A model generated the notes under the pieces. It made no database searches. It was not told the origin of the DNA and saw nothing but the letters and a program-made list of their open reading frames with translations. Shown one piece after another: positions 1-7,285 of a stretch of 64,000 nucleotides of DNA (the stretch's first letter is position 1; each line of letters opens with the position of its first letter). Origin of the DNA: Amycolatopsis pretoriensis (lineage in GTDB: Bacteria; Actinomycetota; Actinomycetes; Mycobacteriales; Pseudonocardiaceae); assembly GCF_900107925.1 (NCBI RefSeq), contig NZ_FNUJ01000014.1:124001-188000 (forward strand). Reading direction: 5' to 3'. A program made the position numbers and the translations under genes.

Positions 1-36
1 CCCTCAACTCCCGGGTGGCCGCGGATGTTCCGTCGA

Positions 37-870
37 TCACCGGCGCGCTCCGACGTCCGTGCGGCCGAACAGCTGCTGGGCGACGCTCTCGCACACCGCG
101 GCCCCGTAGCGGTGCCCGTCGCCCTGCTCCGGGTAGTGCACCATGACCGCGAGCACCCAGCGGTCCCAGATCGCCAGGCAGTTCACCGCCCACCAGTCCC
201 CGTGCCGGGTCCAGCCGTTCTTGACGGCCGGGCGCAGGCCCGCGAACGCCGGGGCGTCCGGGATGCCGAACGCGTCACCGGGGTCGACCGAGCGCATGAG
301 GCCGAGCAGTGCGTCCCGCCACCGCGGGCTCAGGCCCGGGCCGCCGGCCACGCACCGGCCGAGCAGGCTCGCGTCCGCCGCGGACATCGTCGTCTTGGAC
401 CACCAGCCCGGGTGGACCCGCGTTTCGCGCAGCCCGCAGGTCCGGATCATCCGGACGATCGAGGCGTCCCCGCCGAGCCGCAGGTACAGCGTCTGCGCGG
501 CGCGGTCGTCACTGCTGCGGATCATTCGGGTCACGCGGGCCTCGTCTTCGGCCGAGACCCGCGAGTCCCGCGAGGCGAGGTAGTCCGCGGCGAGCCAGAC
601 CTTGATCATGGACTCGGTCGTGTTGCGCAGGGTCCCGGCGCCGACCACGGCACCGGTCCCCAGTTCGCGCAACGCCCACGACCACTCGCCGCGGACGTCG
701 ACGGTCACCTCGGCCCGCTCCGGCCCCGGCACGACCGGGGCCGGCGCCGGCGCGACGTGGGAAACCGGCCGTTCCGCCGCGGCGGGTGCCTTCGCGGGAC
801 GAAGGCACACCGCCGCGGTGAGCGCGCCGAAGACCAGGCCGACCAGGACGACGAGCACGGAAACACGCAT
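37..870 (-). CDS. secreted class A beta-lactamase-like serine hydrolase
   Basis: A 277-residue protein with one hydrophobic N-terminal segment (about residues 4-22) and a proline/alanine-rich linker, so it is exported or membrane-anchored. The rest has the serine beta-lactamase/transpeptidase motif order: SMIK (Ser87-x-x-Lys90), SDD near 120-122 in the place of SDN, and KNG at 217-219 in the place of KTG. This fits the beta-lactamase-related serine hydrolases of actinobacteria, whose substrates are often unknown. It is the last gene of a minus-strand operon behind the sigma factor and its membrane partner (32-bp gap), so it may be an effector of that sigma system acting at the cell wall. Real beta-lactamase activity is uncertain because two motifs deviate. 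What follows it beyond base 37 is outside the window. Confidence 0.8.
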   Translation of the reverse strand: MRVSVLVVLVGLVFGALTAAVCLRPAKAPAAAERPVSHVAPAPAPVVPGPERAEVTVDVRGEWSWALRELGTGAVVGAGTLRNTTESMIKVWLAADYLASRDSRVSAEDEARVTRMIRSSDDRAAQTLYLRLGGDASIVRMIRTCGLRETRVHPGWWSKTTMSAADASLLGRCVAGGPGLSPRWRDALLGLMRSVDPGDAFGIPDAPAFAGLRPAVKNGWTRHGDWWAVNCLAIWDRWVLAVMVHYPEQGDGHRYGAAVCESVAQQLFGRTDVGARR

Positions 871-902
871 CGGAACCCCCTCGGCCGGGCGGTGCGGCGC
901 GG

Positions 903-1799
903 TTATCGGGTGAGCCGGACCGAATCCAGCAGGGCCAGCGCGGCCGCCTTGTTGGGGTACGAGCTGTTCATTTCGAGCGTGTACCCGCCGAGTTTCCTGC
1001 TCTGGTGCGCGGGCAGCGGGTCCTTCGGGTCGACACCGCCCGCCGATTCACCGGTGCCGGTCAGGAACACGAACATCGAGAAACAGCCGGGGTCGAGCGG
1101 CGCCATGTCCGCCTTGAGGTCGGGGCAGAGCACCAGGGTGTTGGTCTCGGGCTCGCTGGTGAACGTCGCGACCTTCAGCCCGTCGGGGACCTGCAGCGAC
1201 TTCAGCGGGGAGGCGAGCACCGGCGGTGTCGTGCCGATCTTCGCCAGCAGGCCGACCATTTCCGCGGCCGTCACGGGCTTCGCGGTCCGCACCCGGATCC
1301 ACCGCCGCGGTCCGTCCTGCCACAGGACCGTCTTCGGGTTCGTGAGCTGATCGGCGGACGTGGGTTTGGCGGGCAGCACGCTCCCGGGGGCGGTGCCGTC
1401 CTGGACGTCGATTTCGAGCCCGTACTTCTGGCCCTGCTGGTAGTGAAGGCTGGCGAAGCCCGGGTGGACCGCCCAGAACACCAGGTCCCAGGACTTGTCC
1501 TCGAGACTGATCGCCGGCGCGGGCGGGGGCACCTTCGCGGCGTCCGAGGCCTCGCTCGCCGCGGCGGACGACGCCGGGGTGGCGAGCGTGGCGGGCGGCG
1601 GCGTCGCGGCCGGGGCACCCCGGTTCAGCAGCCCGACGGCGCCGGCGCCCAGGGCGGCCACGGTGAGCGTCACCGCGGCGACACCGGCCGCCCGGCGCCG
1701 CCGGATCCGGCGGGTGGCGGTGGCGAGCACGGCCGCCGGGTCGGGGGCCAGGGACTCCCGGTCGCGCAGCACGCGGCGCAGCTCGTCGAGGTCGGTCAT
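903..1799 (-). CDS. membrane-anchored protein coupled to the SigE sigma factor (probable anti-sigma regulator)
   Basis: A 298-residue protein. The short basic cytoplasmic N-terminus (MTDLDELRRVLRDRESLAPD) is followed by an RIRRRR stretch, one membrane segment near residues 38-60, an alanine/proline-rich linker and a soluble outer domain of about 210 residues. No zinc anti-sigma motif (HxxxCxxC) is visible. The start codon overlaps the sigma-factor stop by one base (TGATG), so the two are translationally coupled, as sigma/anti-sigma pairs usually are. Anti-sigma function is inferred from this position and topology only; the outer domain was not recognised. The frame stays open upstream, but that stretch is antisense-like and overlaps the sigma gene, so the coupled ATG was chosen. 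Confidence 0.75.
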   Translation of the reverse strand: MTDLDELRRVLRDRESLAPDPAAVLATATRRIRRRRAAGVAAVTLTVAALGAGAVGLLNRGAPAATPPPATLATPASSAAASEASDAAKVPPPAPAISLEDKSWDLVFWAVHPGFASLHYQQGQKYGLEIDVQDGTAPGSVLPAKPTSADQLTNPKTVLWQDGPRRWIRVRTAKPVTAAEMVGLLAKIGTTPPVLASPLKSLQVPDGLKVATFTSEPETNTLVLCPDLKADMAPLDPGCFSMFVFLTGTGESAGGVDPKDPLPAHQSRKLGGYTLEMNSSYPNKAAALALLDSVRLTR

Positions 1800-2293
1800 C
1801 ACACGCTCTCCTTGCCTTCTTCGATCCCGAGGCGCAGCGAGCTCAGGCCACGCGAGATGTGACTGCGCACGGTTCCGGTCGCGCAGCCGAGCACAGCGGC
1901 GATCTCGTCGTCGTCGCGGTCTTCGTAGAACCGCAGCACGATCGACGCCCGTTGCGCCCGGCTGAGCCGGGCGAGCAGCCCGCTGAGCTGGTCGGCGTCG
2001 GCGATCCGCCGCGCCGGATCGGGCGCGGTCGGCTCCCGCAGCAGGGCGACGTCCGGGGTGGGGTGGACGGACCGCTGGTACCACCGGCGCCGCCAGCCGA
2101 GATAGCCGTTGACGACCATCTTCCGCAGGTAGAGCTCGGGCCGATCGGCCGCCGCCACCTGCCGCCACGCCCGGTGCGCCCGCACGAGCGCGTCTTGGAC
2201 GACGTCTTGGGCCAGCTCACGATCCCCGGTCAGGACGGCGGCGAACCGCACCAGGCCGGGGAGCTGCTCGCGGGAGAACTCTTCGAACTGCAC
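1799..2293 (-). CDS. SigE-family ECF RNA polymerase sigma factor
   Basis: A 164-residue sigma-70 family protein with only regions 2 and 4. Region 2 is around residues 12-45 (ELAQDVVQDALVRAHRAW) and region 4 around 105-155, with the helix-turn-helix EIAAVLGCATGTVRSHISRG. Length and sequence match the short actinobacterial SigE-type ECF family. The GTG start gives the family-typical N-terminus VQFEEFSREQLPGL. An ATG 24 bases upstream (2317) is possible but would add a rare TTA leucine codon and eight non-conserved residues. It directs RNA polymerase to a small regulon, probably including its own operon with the two downstream genes. Confidence 0.88.
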   Translation of the reverse strand: MQFEEFSREQLPGLVRFAAVLTGDRELAQDVVQDALVRAHRAWRQVAAADRPELYLRKMVVNGYLGWRRRWYQRSVHPTPDVALLREPTAPDPARRIADADQLSGLLARLSRAQRASIVLRFYEDRDDDEIAAVLGCATGTVRSHISRGLSSLRLGIEEGKESV

Positions 2294-2793
2294 ACCCCAT
2301 AAGATGCCGCTGCCCATGGGGTCTGTTGCAGTTGCGGCCGAGAAGTTTCCGGGGGCCGGGCTCTCCACGTCACGGGCGGCGAGCACCACGTCGGCGGCCC
2401 CGGCCCCATCCAGCCCACGGAAACGGCGACGTGCGCATCGGCGGGTCGTGGCCGGGGGAGCCGGTCCCACCCATCGGCTCCGCCCGGTATCGATCAACCC
2501 GCCGCCCCTATCGGCGGCCCCGATCGGCCGCCGGTGATAGGTAGAACGACGACCGGTCCGTCAGCAGCTGCGCCCGCAGGTAGTGGCGCTATTGGGGAGG
2601 CCGTCCGGGCCGGCGGCGGTCCGCACCATCAGCGGCGGGACCGCGGCGACCTCGCCGGTGAGGCGCGCACTGCCGCGTCGAGGACCCGGGTGAGGGACAC
2701 ACCGAACCGTAACGCGTCGCGCGCCGCATCGGTTTGCCATCGTTTCAGCCGGGTAGCCGTCAGTGTCCCGGACCGGATCTCGAACGGAGCCCC
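2294..2793. other. 500-bp intergenic region between divergent genes
   Basis: It lies between the sigma-factor start and the SDR start on the plus strand, so it must hold promoters for both directions. I see no convincing coding sequence, terminator hairpin or long repeat. A GGAG ribosome-binding site at 2786-2789 serves the SDR. No ECF promoter motif was assigned with confidence. Confidence 0.5.
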
Positions 2794-3750
2794 ATGCGCA
2801 GTCGCCGGAAACCGGCCGCACCGCGGGTCGTGCTGATCGTCGGCGCCACCAGCGGGATCGGGCTCGCCGCCGCGGTCGCCTTCGCCGCCCGGGCCGACAA
2901 GCTCGTCCTCGTCTCGCGCAGCCCCGAAGCGCTCGACGCCGCCGAAGCGGCCTGTCGCCGAGCAGGCGCCGACGTGGTCGACACCCAGGCCGAGGACATC
3001 GGTGACCCGGCCGCGGCCGGCCGGATCGTCGCCCGGACCCTCGACCGCCACGGCCGGCTGGACGTCGTCGTGCACACCGCCGCGGTGATGGGCTACGGCG
3101 GTGTCGAGGAGATGCCGCCGGACGTGTTCACCACCGTCGTCGACACCGCCGTGCACGGCACCCTCCACCTGGCCCGCGCGGCGCTCCCGGTCCTGCGCGC
3201 CCAGCACACCGGCACGTTCATCGGCGTCAACTCGCTGCTGGGCTCGGTCACCGTGCCCCGGATGGGTGCCTACGCCGTGTCGAAGTGGGGACAGCGCGCC
3301 CTGCTGCGCACCCTGCAGCAGGAAACCCGCGACGAGCCCGGCGTGTCGGTCTGCATCGTCAGCCCCGGCAGCATCAACACCCCCATCTACTACCAAGCGG
3401 CCAACTACACCGGCCACGCCGCCCGGCCGCCGTGGCCGGTCCTCGCCCCCGAACGGGTGGCCGCGGCGATCACCCGGCTGGCCGACCACCCCCGCCGGCA
3501 CGTGTCCGTGCCGATCGGGCCGGGCAACCCGCTGATCATCACCGGGTTCCGGCTCCTGCCCCGGCTCTACGACCGGCTGGTCGGTCCCCTGCTCGGGCTG
3601 GCCGTGCTCACCCGCGAGCGGCTGCGGCCGACGCCGGGAACCGTGCACCGGCCGGCCCCCGCCCGCGAACGCGTCCACGGCCGCTGGCCGGCCCCGACCG
3701 GAGAACAGGTGAAGCCCATGCCGATCGACACCGCGGCGGCGAGCTCGTGA
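2794..3750 (+). CDS. SDR-family NAD(P)-dependent oxidoreductase
   Basis: A 318-residue classical short-chain dehydrogenase. The cofactor motif GATSGIG is at residues 17-23, the active-site Ser is in the NSLLGS segment, and Tyr160-x-x-x-Lys164 lies in YAVSK. About 50 extra C-terminal residues, basic and proline-rich, follow the Rossmann domain and include a hydrophobic stretch (LLGLAVLTRE), which may be a membrane-associating tail of the kind seen in sterol/ketone-reductase-like SDRs. The ATG at 2794 follows a GGAG by four bases; the open frame upstream lacks SDR character. The stop overlaps the next start (GTGA), so it is coupled to the small membrane protein. Substrate unknown. Confidence 0.88.
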   Translation: MRSRRKPAAPRVVLIVGATSGIGLAAAVAFAARADKLVLVSRSPEALDAAEAACRRAGADVVDTQAEDIGDPAAAGRIVARTLDRHGRLDVVVHTAAVMGYGGVEEMPPDVFTTVVDTAVHGTLHLARAALPVLRAQHTGTFIGVNSLLGSVTVPRMGAYAVSKWGQRALLRTLQQETRDEPGVSVCIVSPGSINTPIYYQAANYTGHAARPPWPVLAPERVAAAITRLADHPRRHVSVPIGPGNPLIITGFRLLPRLYDRLVGPLLGLAVLTRERLRPTPGTVHRPAPARERVHGRWPAPTGEQVKPMPIDTAAASS

Positions 3751-3971
3751 CCGCGCCCGGACCGGAGCCCGAGGAGGTGCCGGGCCTGGAACCCGGCGGA
3801 TCGGTCACCCCGGGCGACACGCCACCGGACGCCGGCCAGACGTCCGGCCTGTCCCACCCCCAGCCGATGCCGTCGAAGAAGGGACCGGTGCTCGCGCTGG
3901 TGGTCATCGGGATCATCGTGGCGGGAACGGCGGCGTTCTTCCTGTTGCGCGCCTTGGACTTCCTGGACTGA
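3747..3971 (+). CDS. small single-pass membrane protein
   Basis: A 74-residue protein. An acidic, proline-rich N-terminal half (about 45 residues) is followed by KKGPVLALVVIGIIVAGTAA and a short tail, giving one membrane helix near residues 47-68 with the acidic part probably in the cytoplasm. It starts at a GTG overlapping the SDR stop by four bases, so it is co-translated with that SDR. No family was recognised. Caution: an open frame of the neighbouring HxlR-like gene runs antisense across the whole gene, so one of the two readings must be an artefact; the coupled start and clear membrane segment favour this one. Confidence 0.6.
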   Translation: MTAPGPEPEEVPGLEPGGSVTPGDTPPDAGQTSGLSHPQPMPSKKGPVLALVVIGIIVAGTAAFFLLRALDFLD

Positions 3972-3977
3972 CCGCCG

Positions 3978-4288
3978 TCAGGGCGCGTCCGGCAGGTACC
4001 GACGGCGTGCCGCTCGGCCCAGTCCCGCACCGGGGTGAGCACCGCGAGCAGCGAGCGCCCCAGCGGGGTGAGCGAGTACTCGACCCTCGGCGGCGTCACC
4101 GCGGGCGTCTCGGTCCGGTCGACGATCCCGTCGTGCTCCAGGGTGCGCAGCGTCTCCGTCAGCGCCTTGGCCGTCACCCCTTCGACGACCCCCTTCAGCT
4201 CGGTGAACCTCAGCGGGCGGGCGTCCAGGGCGGCGAGCACCGCCCAGCTCGGGCACCGGGCGGTCAGCAGGTCGTGCGCGGTGCCCAT
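3978..4288 (-). pseudogene. HxlR-type winged-helix regulator, disrupted at the 3' end and short at the 5' end
   Basis: The minus-strand frame from an ATG at 4288 reads HDLLTARCPSWAVLAALDAR followed by RFTELKG, ALTETLRTLEHDGIVDR, RVEYSLTPLGRSLL and VRDWAERH, a clear HxlR (MarR-like winged helix) domain. HxlR proteins usually have about 15-25 residues before this core, so the N-terminus looks cut. After WAERH the same frame has no stop until about 3608. The adjacent frame ends naturally with RRYLPDAP and a TGA at 3978, so a one-base shift near 4000-4012 would restore a normal-length protein. Either a frameshift or a lost stop is likely. The start region overlaps the start of the opposite-strand SDR. 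Confidence 0.55.
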
Positions 4289-5014
4289 CGCCTGGTCGCT
4301 CCCGGTTTCAGCGGCTCGTCGTCCGGGCTGGGACTCGGCATCGCGGAAGTCCTCGCGGCCGAGGACGCCGACGTCGTCGTGACCACCCTGCGCGGGGACG
4401 TGCGGGCCAGCCACGCGGCCAGGATCGGCGCGCACGCGGTACCCGCGGACCTGAGCCGGCCCGGCGAGCCCGCGCGCGTCGTCGCGGAAACGGTGCGGCG
4501 CTTCGGCGGACTGGACATCGTGCTGTGGAACAGCGGCGGGCCGCCGGGCAGCGCGCTCGAGCTGACCGCCGAGCACGTCGCCGAGGCCGCCGAGGTCGTG
4601 TTGCTGCCACTCGTCCGCCTGGTGCGGGCCGGGGCCGGGCACCTGCGGCGGAGTTCCGCCGGGCGGATCCTGGCGATCACGACGACCGGGGTCCGGGAGC
4701 CGACGCCGGGCATGGCGGCGTCGAACGCGGTCCGCCCGGGCATCCACGGGTACCTCAAGACGCCGGCCACCGAGCTGGGACCGGACGGGATCACCGTCAA
4801 CACCCTGGCCCCGGGCCGGATCGCCACCCCGCGCCGGGACGCCGTGTTCCCGGACGGCGTGCCGCCCGGGCTCGCCGAGGAGATCCCGTTGCGGCGCTGG
4901 GGAACCGTCCGGGAGTTCGCCGACGTCGCCGCGTTCCTGGCCTCGCCCCGGGCCGCTTACCTGACCGGCACCACGACCTACGTCGACGGCGGGCTGACGA
5001 GGAGTGCGTCATGA
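4274..5014 (+). CDS. SDR-family oxidoreductase, apparently missing its N-terminal strand
   Basis: The 246-residue reading from GTG 4274 enters an SDR fold at SGSSSGLGLGIAEVLAAEDA and continues through a complete SDR body to the conserved end YLTGTTTYVDGGLTRSAS. The usual first beta-strand (of the VALVTG type) before the glycine motif is replaced by RLVAPGF, and no start with a good Shine-Dalgarno is present. A YxxxK motif is not evident; SNAVRPG stands where it is expected, as in some divergent SDRs. The first 15 bases overlap the HxlR start on the other strand. I read this as a gene that lost its promoter and first codons by deletion; it may be inactive. The stop overlaps the next ATG (ATGA). 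Confidence 0.6.
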   Translation: MRGAHRLVAPGFSGSSSGLGLGIAEVLAAEDADVVVTTLRGDVRASHAARIGAHAVPADLSRPGEPARVVAETVRRFGGLDIVLWNSGGPPGSALELTAEHVAEAAEVVLLPLVRLVRAGAGHLRRSSAGRILAITTTGVREPTPGMAASNAVRPGIHGYLKTPATELGPDGITVNTLAPGRIATPRRDAVFPDGVPPGLAEEIPLRRWGTVREFADVAAFLASPRAAYLTGTTTYVDGGLTRSAS

Positions 5015-5109
5015 CCGGAGTGGGCGTCGAGGTCGCGCTCGCACTGGTGCGGGCGGCCCGGGCGGAAGCGGCGGCGCTGGGCGTGCCGATGGCGGTCGCG
5101 GTGGTCGAC
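5011..5109 (+). pseudogene. N-terminal remnant of an HbpS/GlcG-family heme-binding-type protein
   Basis: Translation from the ATG coupled to the SDR stop gives about 33 residues with the start of the GlcG/HbpS family: VALALVRAARAEAAALGVPM then AVAVVD. In intact members this is followed by a glycine-rich turn and a further 100 residues. Here the similarity stops at 5109 and the frame continues as DRRRLDAATGSRALVSTE and then antisense to the LysR gene. Only the first quarter of the gene remains. Family assignment rests on a short match. Confidence 0.5.
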
Positions 5110-5180
5110 CGGCGTCGACTCGACGCCGCGACCGGCTCGCGCGCGCTCGTCAGCACAGAAAGCGGAAGCGCCGGCCGCGA

Positions 5181-6089
5181 TCACGGCGGGCTCGCGGCGA
5201 GGGCCATGATCCGGCGGACCCGCTCACGCAGCAGCGCGTGCGTCCGGTCGTGGTGGTTGCGGGGGTGCCACGCCATGGCGAGCACCACTTCCGGCACCGC
5301 CACGGGAAGCGGGAACGTCCGCAGCCCCAGCGTCTCCAGCATCGGCCGGCCCAGCCTGGCCGGGGTCACGCAGACGACGTCGGTTCCGCGGGCCACGTGC
5401 AGCGCGCCCGCGAAGCTCGGCAGCACGGCGGTCACCCGGCGGCTCAGGCCCAGCTCGGCCAGCCGCTCGTCGATCGGGCCGTGCGCGCGGCCGCGGCGCG
5501 AGACGACGATGTGGTCGGCCGCGGCGAACCTCTTCGGGGTGACGGTTTTGACCTTCGCCAGCGGGTGTTCCGGGCGGATCGCGCCGACGAGCGTTTCGGT
5601 GACGAGCTCCTCCGAGTGGATTTCGGGGTCGCCCGGGCGCAGTGTCCCGATTTCCAGGTCGACGAGCCCTTCGCGCAGCGCCGGGGTGTCCTGGACGTTC
5701 TCCGGTCGCAGCCGCAGGGAGATCCCCGGCGCCTGGCTCCGCAGGTCGTCGATGAGGGACGGGAGGAACGTCGTGGACAGCATGTCGGTGACCTGCAGGT
5801 CGAACACGCGCACCGCGGTGCGCGGGTCGGCGGCGGTCGACGGGCCGAACAACGCGCGGGCCCGGGCGGCGACGGCGTGCACCTCCCCGCGCAGCTCCAG
5901 CGCCCGGGGCGTCGGCACGAGATCGCGGCCGGCCCGGACGAGCAGCGGGTCGTCGAACGCGCGCCGCAGCCGGGCCAGCGTGCGGCTCATCGCCGGTGCC
6001 GAGGTGTGCAGGCGCGCCGCCGCCTTCGTCACGCTGCTTTCGGTGAGCAGTGCGTCCAGCGCCTCGATGAGGTTCAGGTCGTGGTCCAC
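5181..6089 (-). CDS. LysR-family transcriptional regulator
   Basis: A 302-residue LysR regulator. The N-terminal winged helix-turn-helix (residues 1-62) includes LDALLTESSVTKAAARLHTS and MSRTLARLRRAFDDPLLVRA. A linker helix and a two-lobe effector-binding domain (about 90-300) follow. Length is typical. It is divergent from the catabolic operon starting at 6188 with a 98-bp shared control region, the classical arrangement in which a LysR protein activates the neighbouring operon in response to a pathway intermediate. The ligand cannot be told from sequence. Confidence 0.9.
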   Translation of the reverse strand: MDHDLNLIEALDALLTESSVTKAAARLHTSAPAMSRTLARLRRAFDDPLLVRAGRDLVPTPRALELRGEVHAVAARARALFGPSTAADPRTAVRVFDLQVTDMLSTTFLPSLIDDLRSQAPGISLRLRPENVQDTPALREGLVDLEIGTLRPGDPEIHSEELVTETLVGAIRPEHPLAKVKTVTPKRFAAADHIVVSRRGRAHGPIDERLAELGLSRRVTAVLPSFAGALHVARGTDVVCVTPARLGRPMLETLGLRTFPLPVAVPEVVLAMAWHPRNHHDRTHALLRERVRRIMALAASPP

Positions 6090-6137
6090 CCGCCGATTAT
6101 CACAGGTGGAATGAGTTCGTACCGAGGTTGCACTGGA

Positions 6138-6160
6138 GTTAACCGGCGGCCGTCCTTAAC
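6138..6160. promoter_or_regulatory. candidate LysR-type binding site
   Basis: An inverted repeat GTTAA-N13-TTAAC lies between the divergent LysR and monooxygenase genes, ending 27 bases before the monooxygenase start. Spaced inverted repeats with T/A ends are typical of LysR targets, but this one is short and could be chance. Confidence 0.35.
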
Positions 6161-6187
6161 GTCGGGTTCGGACGACGGAGGAGGACA

Positions 6188-7285
6188 GTGATGCGAACTG
6201 TGGTGATCGGCGGCGGGATCGTGGGACTGACGAGCGGTCTCGCCTTGCGCCGCAAGGGAATCGACGTGGTGGTCTGCGAGCGGGCTCCAGAGATCCGCGC
6301 GGCCGGGGCCGGGCTGGGACTGTGGGCCAACGCGCTGGCCGTGTTCGACGACCTCGGCGTCGGCGACCGGGTGCGGGCCATCGGCGAACCCGGCGAGATG
6401 TACTTCCACGACACGGCCGGGCGGCTGCTCGAGACGCCGGAGTTCGGGGTCGAGGACCACCGGTTCCTGCTGGTGCACCGGGCGAAGCTCACCGACCTGC
6501 TCGCCGACGCCGTGGGGCGGGACAACATCCGCCTCGCCACCGGGTTCGCCGCGTACGACGAGCACGCGGACCACGTCACCGTCCGGTTGGGCGATGGCGG
6601 CGAGGAGACCGCCGACGTGCTCGTCGGAGCGGATGGCGCGCATTCGGCGGTGCGCGCGCAGCTGGTGCCGGGCAAGCCCGCGCAAGAGCACCGCGGACAT
6701 CACGCGTGGCGCGCGGTGCTCCCGGATCCGGGGGTCGCCGTGCCCGGGAACCGGCTGGTCCTGGGCGGCGACCGCTGCCGCGGCGGGTACGTGCGCACCC
6801 ACGACGGCGGCGTCTACTGGCTGGTGAACCAGTTCGACGCGCCGGAACCGGCCGGCACCCTCAAGGACCAAGCCATGGCCCGGGCGGCGCACCTGGACGA
6901 CGGGGTCCTCACCGAGCTCGTCCGCGCCACGCCCGAGGACCTGATCCTGCACAACCGGATCATGCTCGTGCCGCCGTTGCCGCACTGGGCTTCCGGTCGT
7001 GTCGTGCTCGCCGGCGACGCCGCCCACGCGATGTCGCCGCACATCACCGCCGGGGCAACGCTGGGCATCGAGGACGCCGCGCTGCTCGGCCGCCTGCTCT
7101 CTTCCGGCGACGTGCCCGCGGCGCTGGCCGCCTACGAAGCGGACCGCATCCCGCGGTACGCCCGGGTCGCGGAACTCTCGGCGGCCGTGGAGCATTCGCC
7201 CACACCGCGTGAGTTCGCGCGGCACTACGCCGCGTTCAGCCACTGGATGCTCACCTCGTCCGCCGGAAACCCGGTGACGGCATGA
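6188..7285 (+). CDS. FAD-dependent monooxygenase (aromatic-hydroxylase type)
   Basis: A 365-residue class A flavoprotein monooxygenase. The ADP-binding GGGIVGLTSG is near residues 8-17, the DG motif is in VLVGADGAHSAVR, and the GD motif is in VVLAGDAAHAMSPH. This is the layout of salicylate/3-hydroxybenzoate-type hydroxylases, which use NAD(P)H and O2 to hydroxylate an activated ring. The start is ATG 6188 or the next codon; GAGGAGG-like sequence precedes it. It is the first gene of the LysR-linked operon and its stop overlaps the CocE-like gene by four bases. The substrate is not predictable; the downstream formamidase-like gene suggests an N-heterocyclic or formyl-yielding compound. Confidence 0.88.
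   Translation: MMRTVVIGGGIVGLTSGLALRRKGIDVVVCERAPEIRAAGAGLGLWANALAVFDDLGVGDRVRAIGEPGEMYFHDTAGRLLETPEFGVEDHRFLLVHRAKLTDLLADAVGRDNIRLATGFAAYDEHADHVTVRLGDGGEETADVLVGADGAHSAVRAQLVPGKPAQEHRGHHAWRAVLPDPGVAVPGNRLVLGGDRCRGGYVRTHDGGVYWLVNQFDAPEPAGTLKDQAMARAAHLDDGVLTELVRATPEDLILHNRIMLVPPLPHWASGRVVLAGDAAHAMSPHITAGATLGIEDAALLGRLLSSGDVPAALAAYEADRIPRYARVAELSAAVEHSPTPREFARHYAAFSHWMLTSSAGNPVTA

Noticed and set aside
37..870. Classical beta-lactamase resistance gene
   Set aside because: SDN and KTG motifs deviate (SDD, KNG) and the gene belongs to a sigma-factor operon, so resistance should not be assumed.
3285..3746. Long plus-strand frame leading into the small membrane protein
   Set aside because: It is an out-of-frame shadow of the SDR; the true start is the GTG overlapping the SDR stop.
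4525..6114. Very long open frame on the plus strand through the LysR gene
   Set aside because: After the SDR and HbpS-like parts it is antisense to LysR with arginine/serine-rich composition; high-GC shadow frame.
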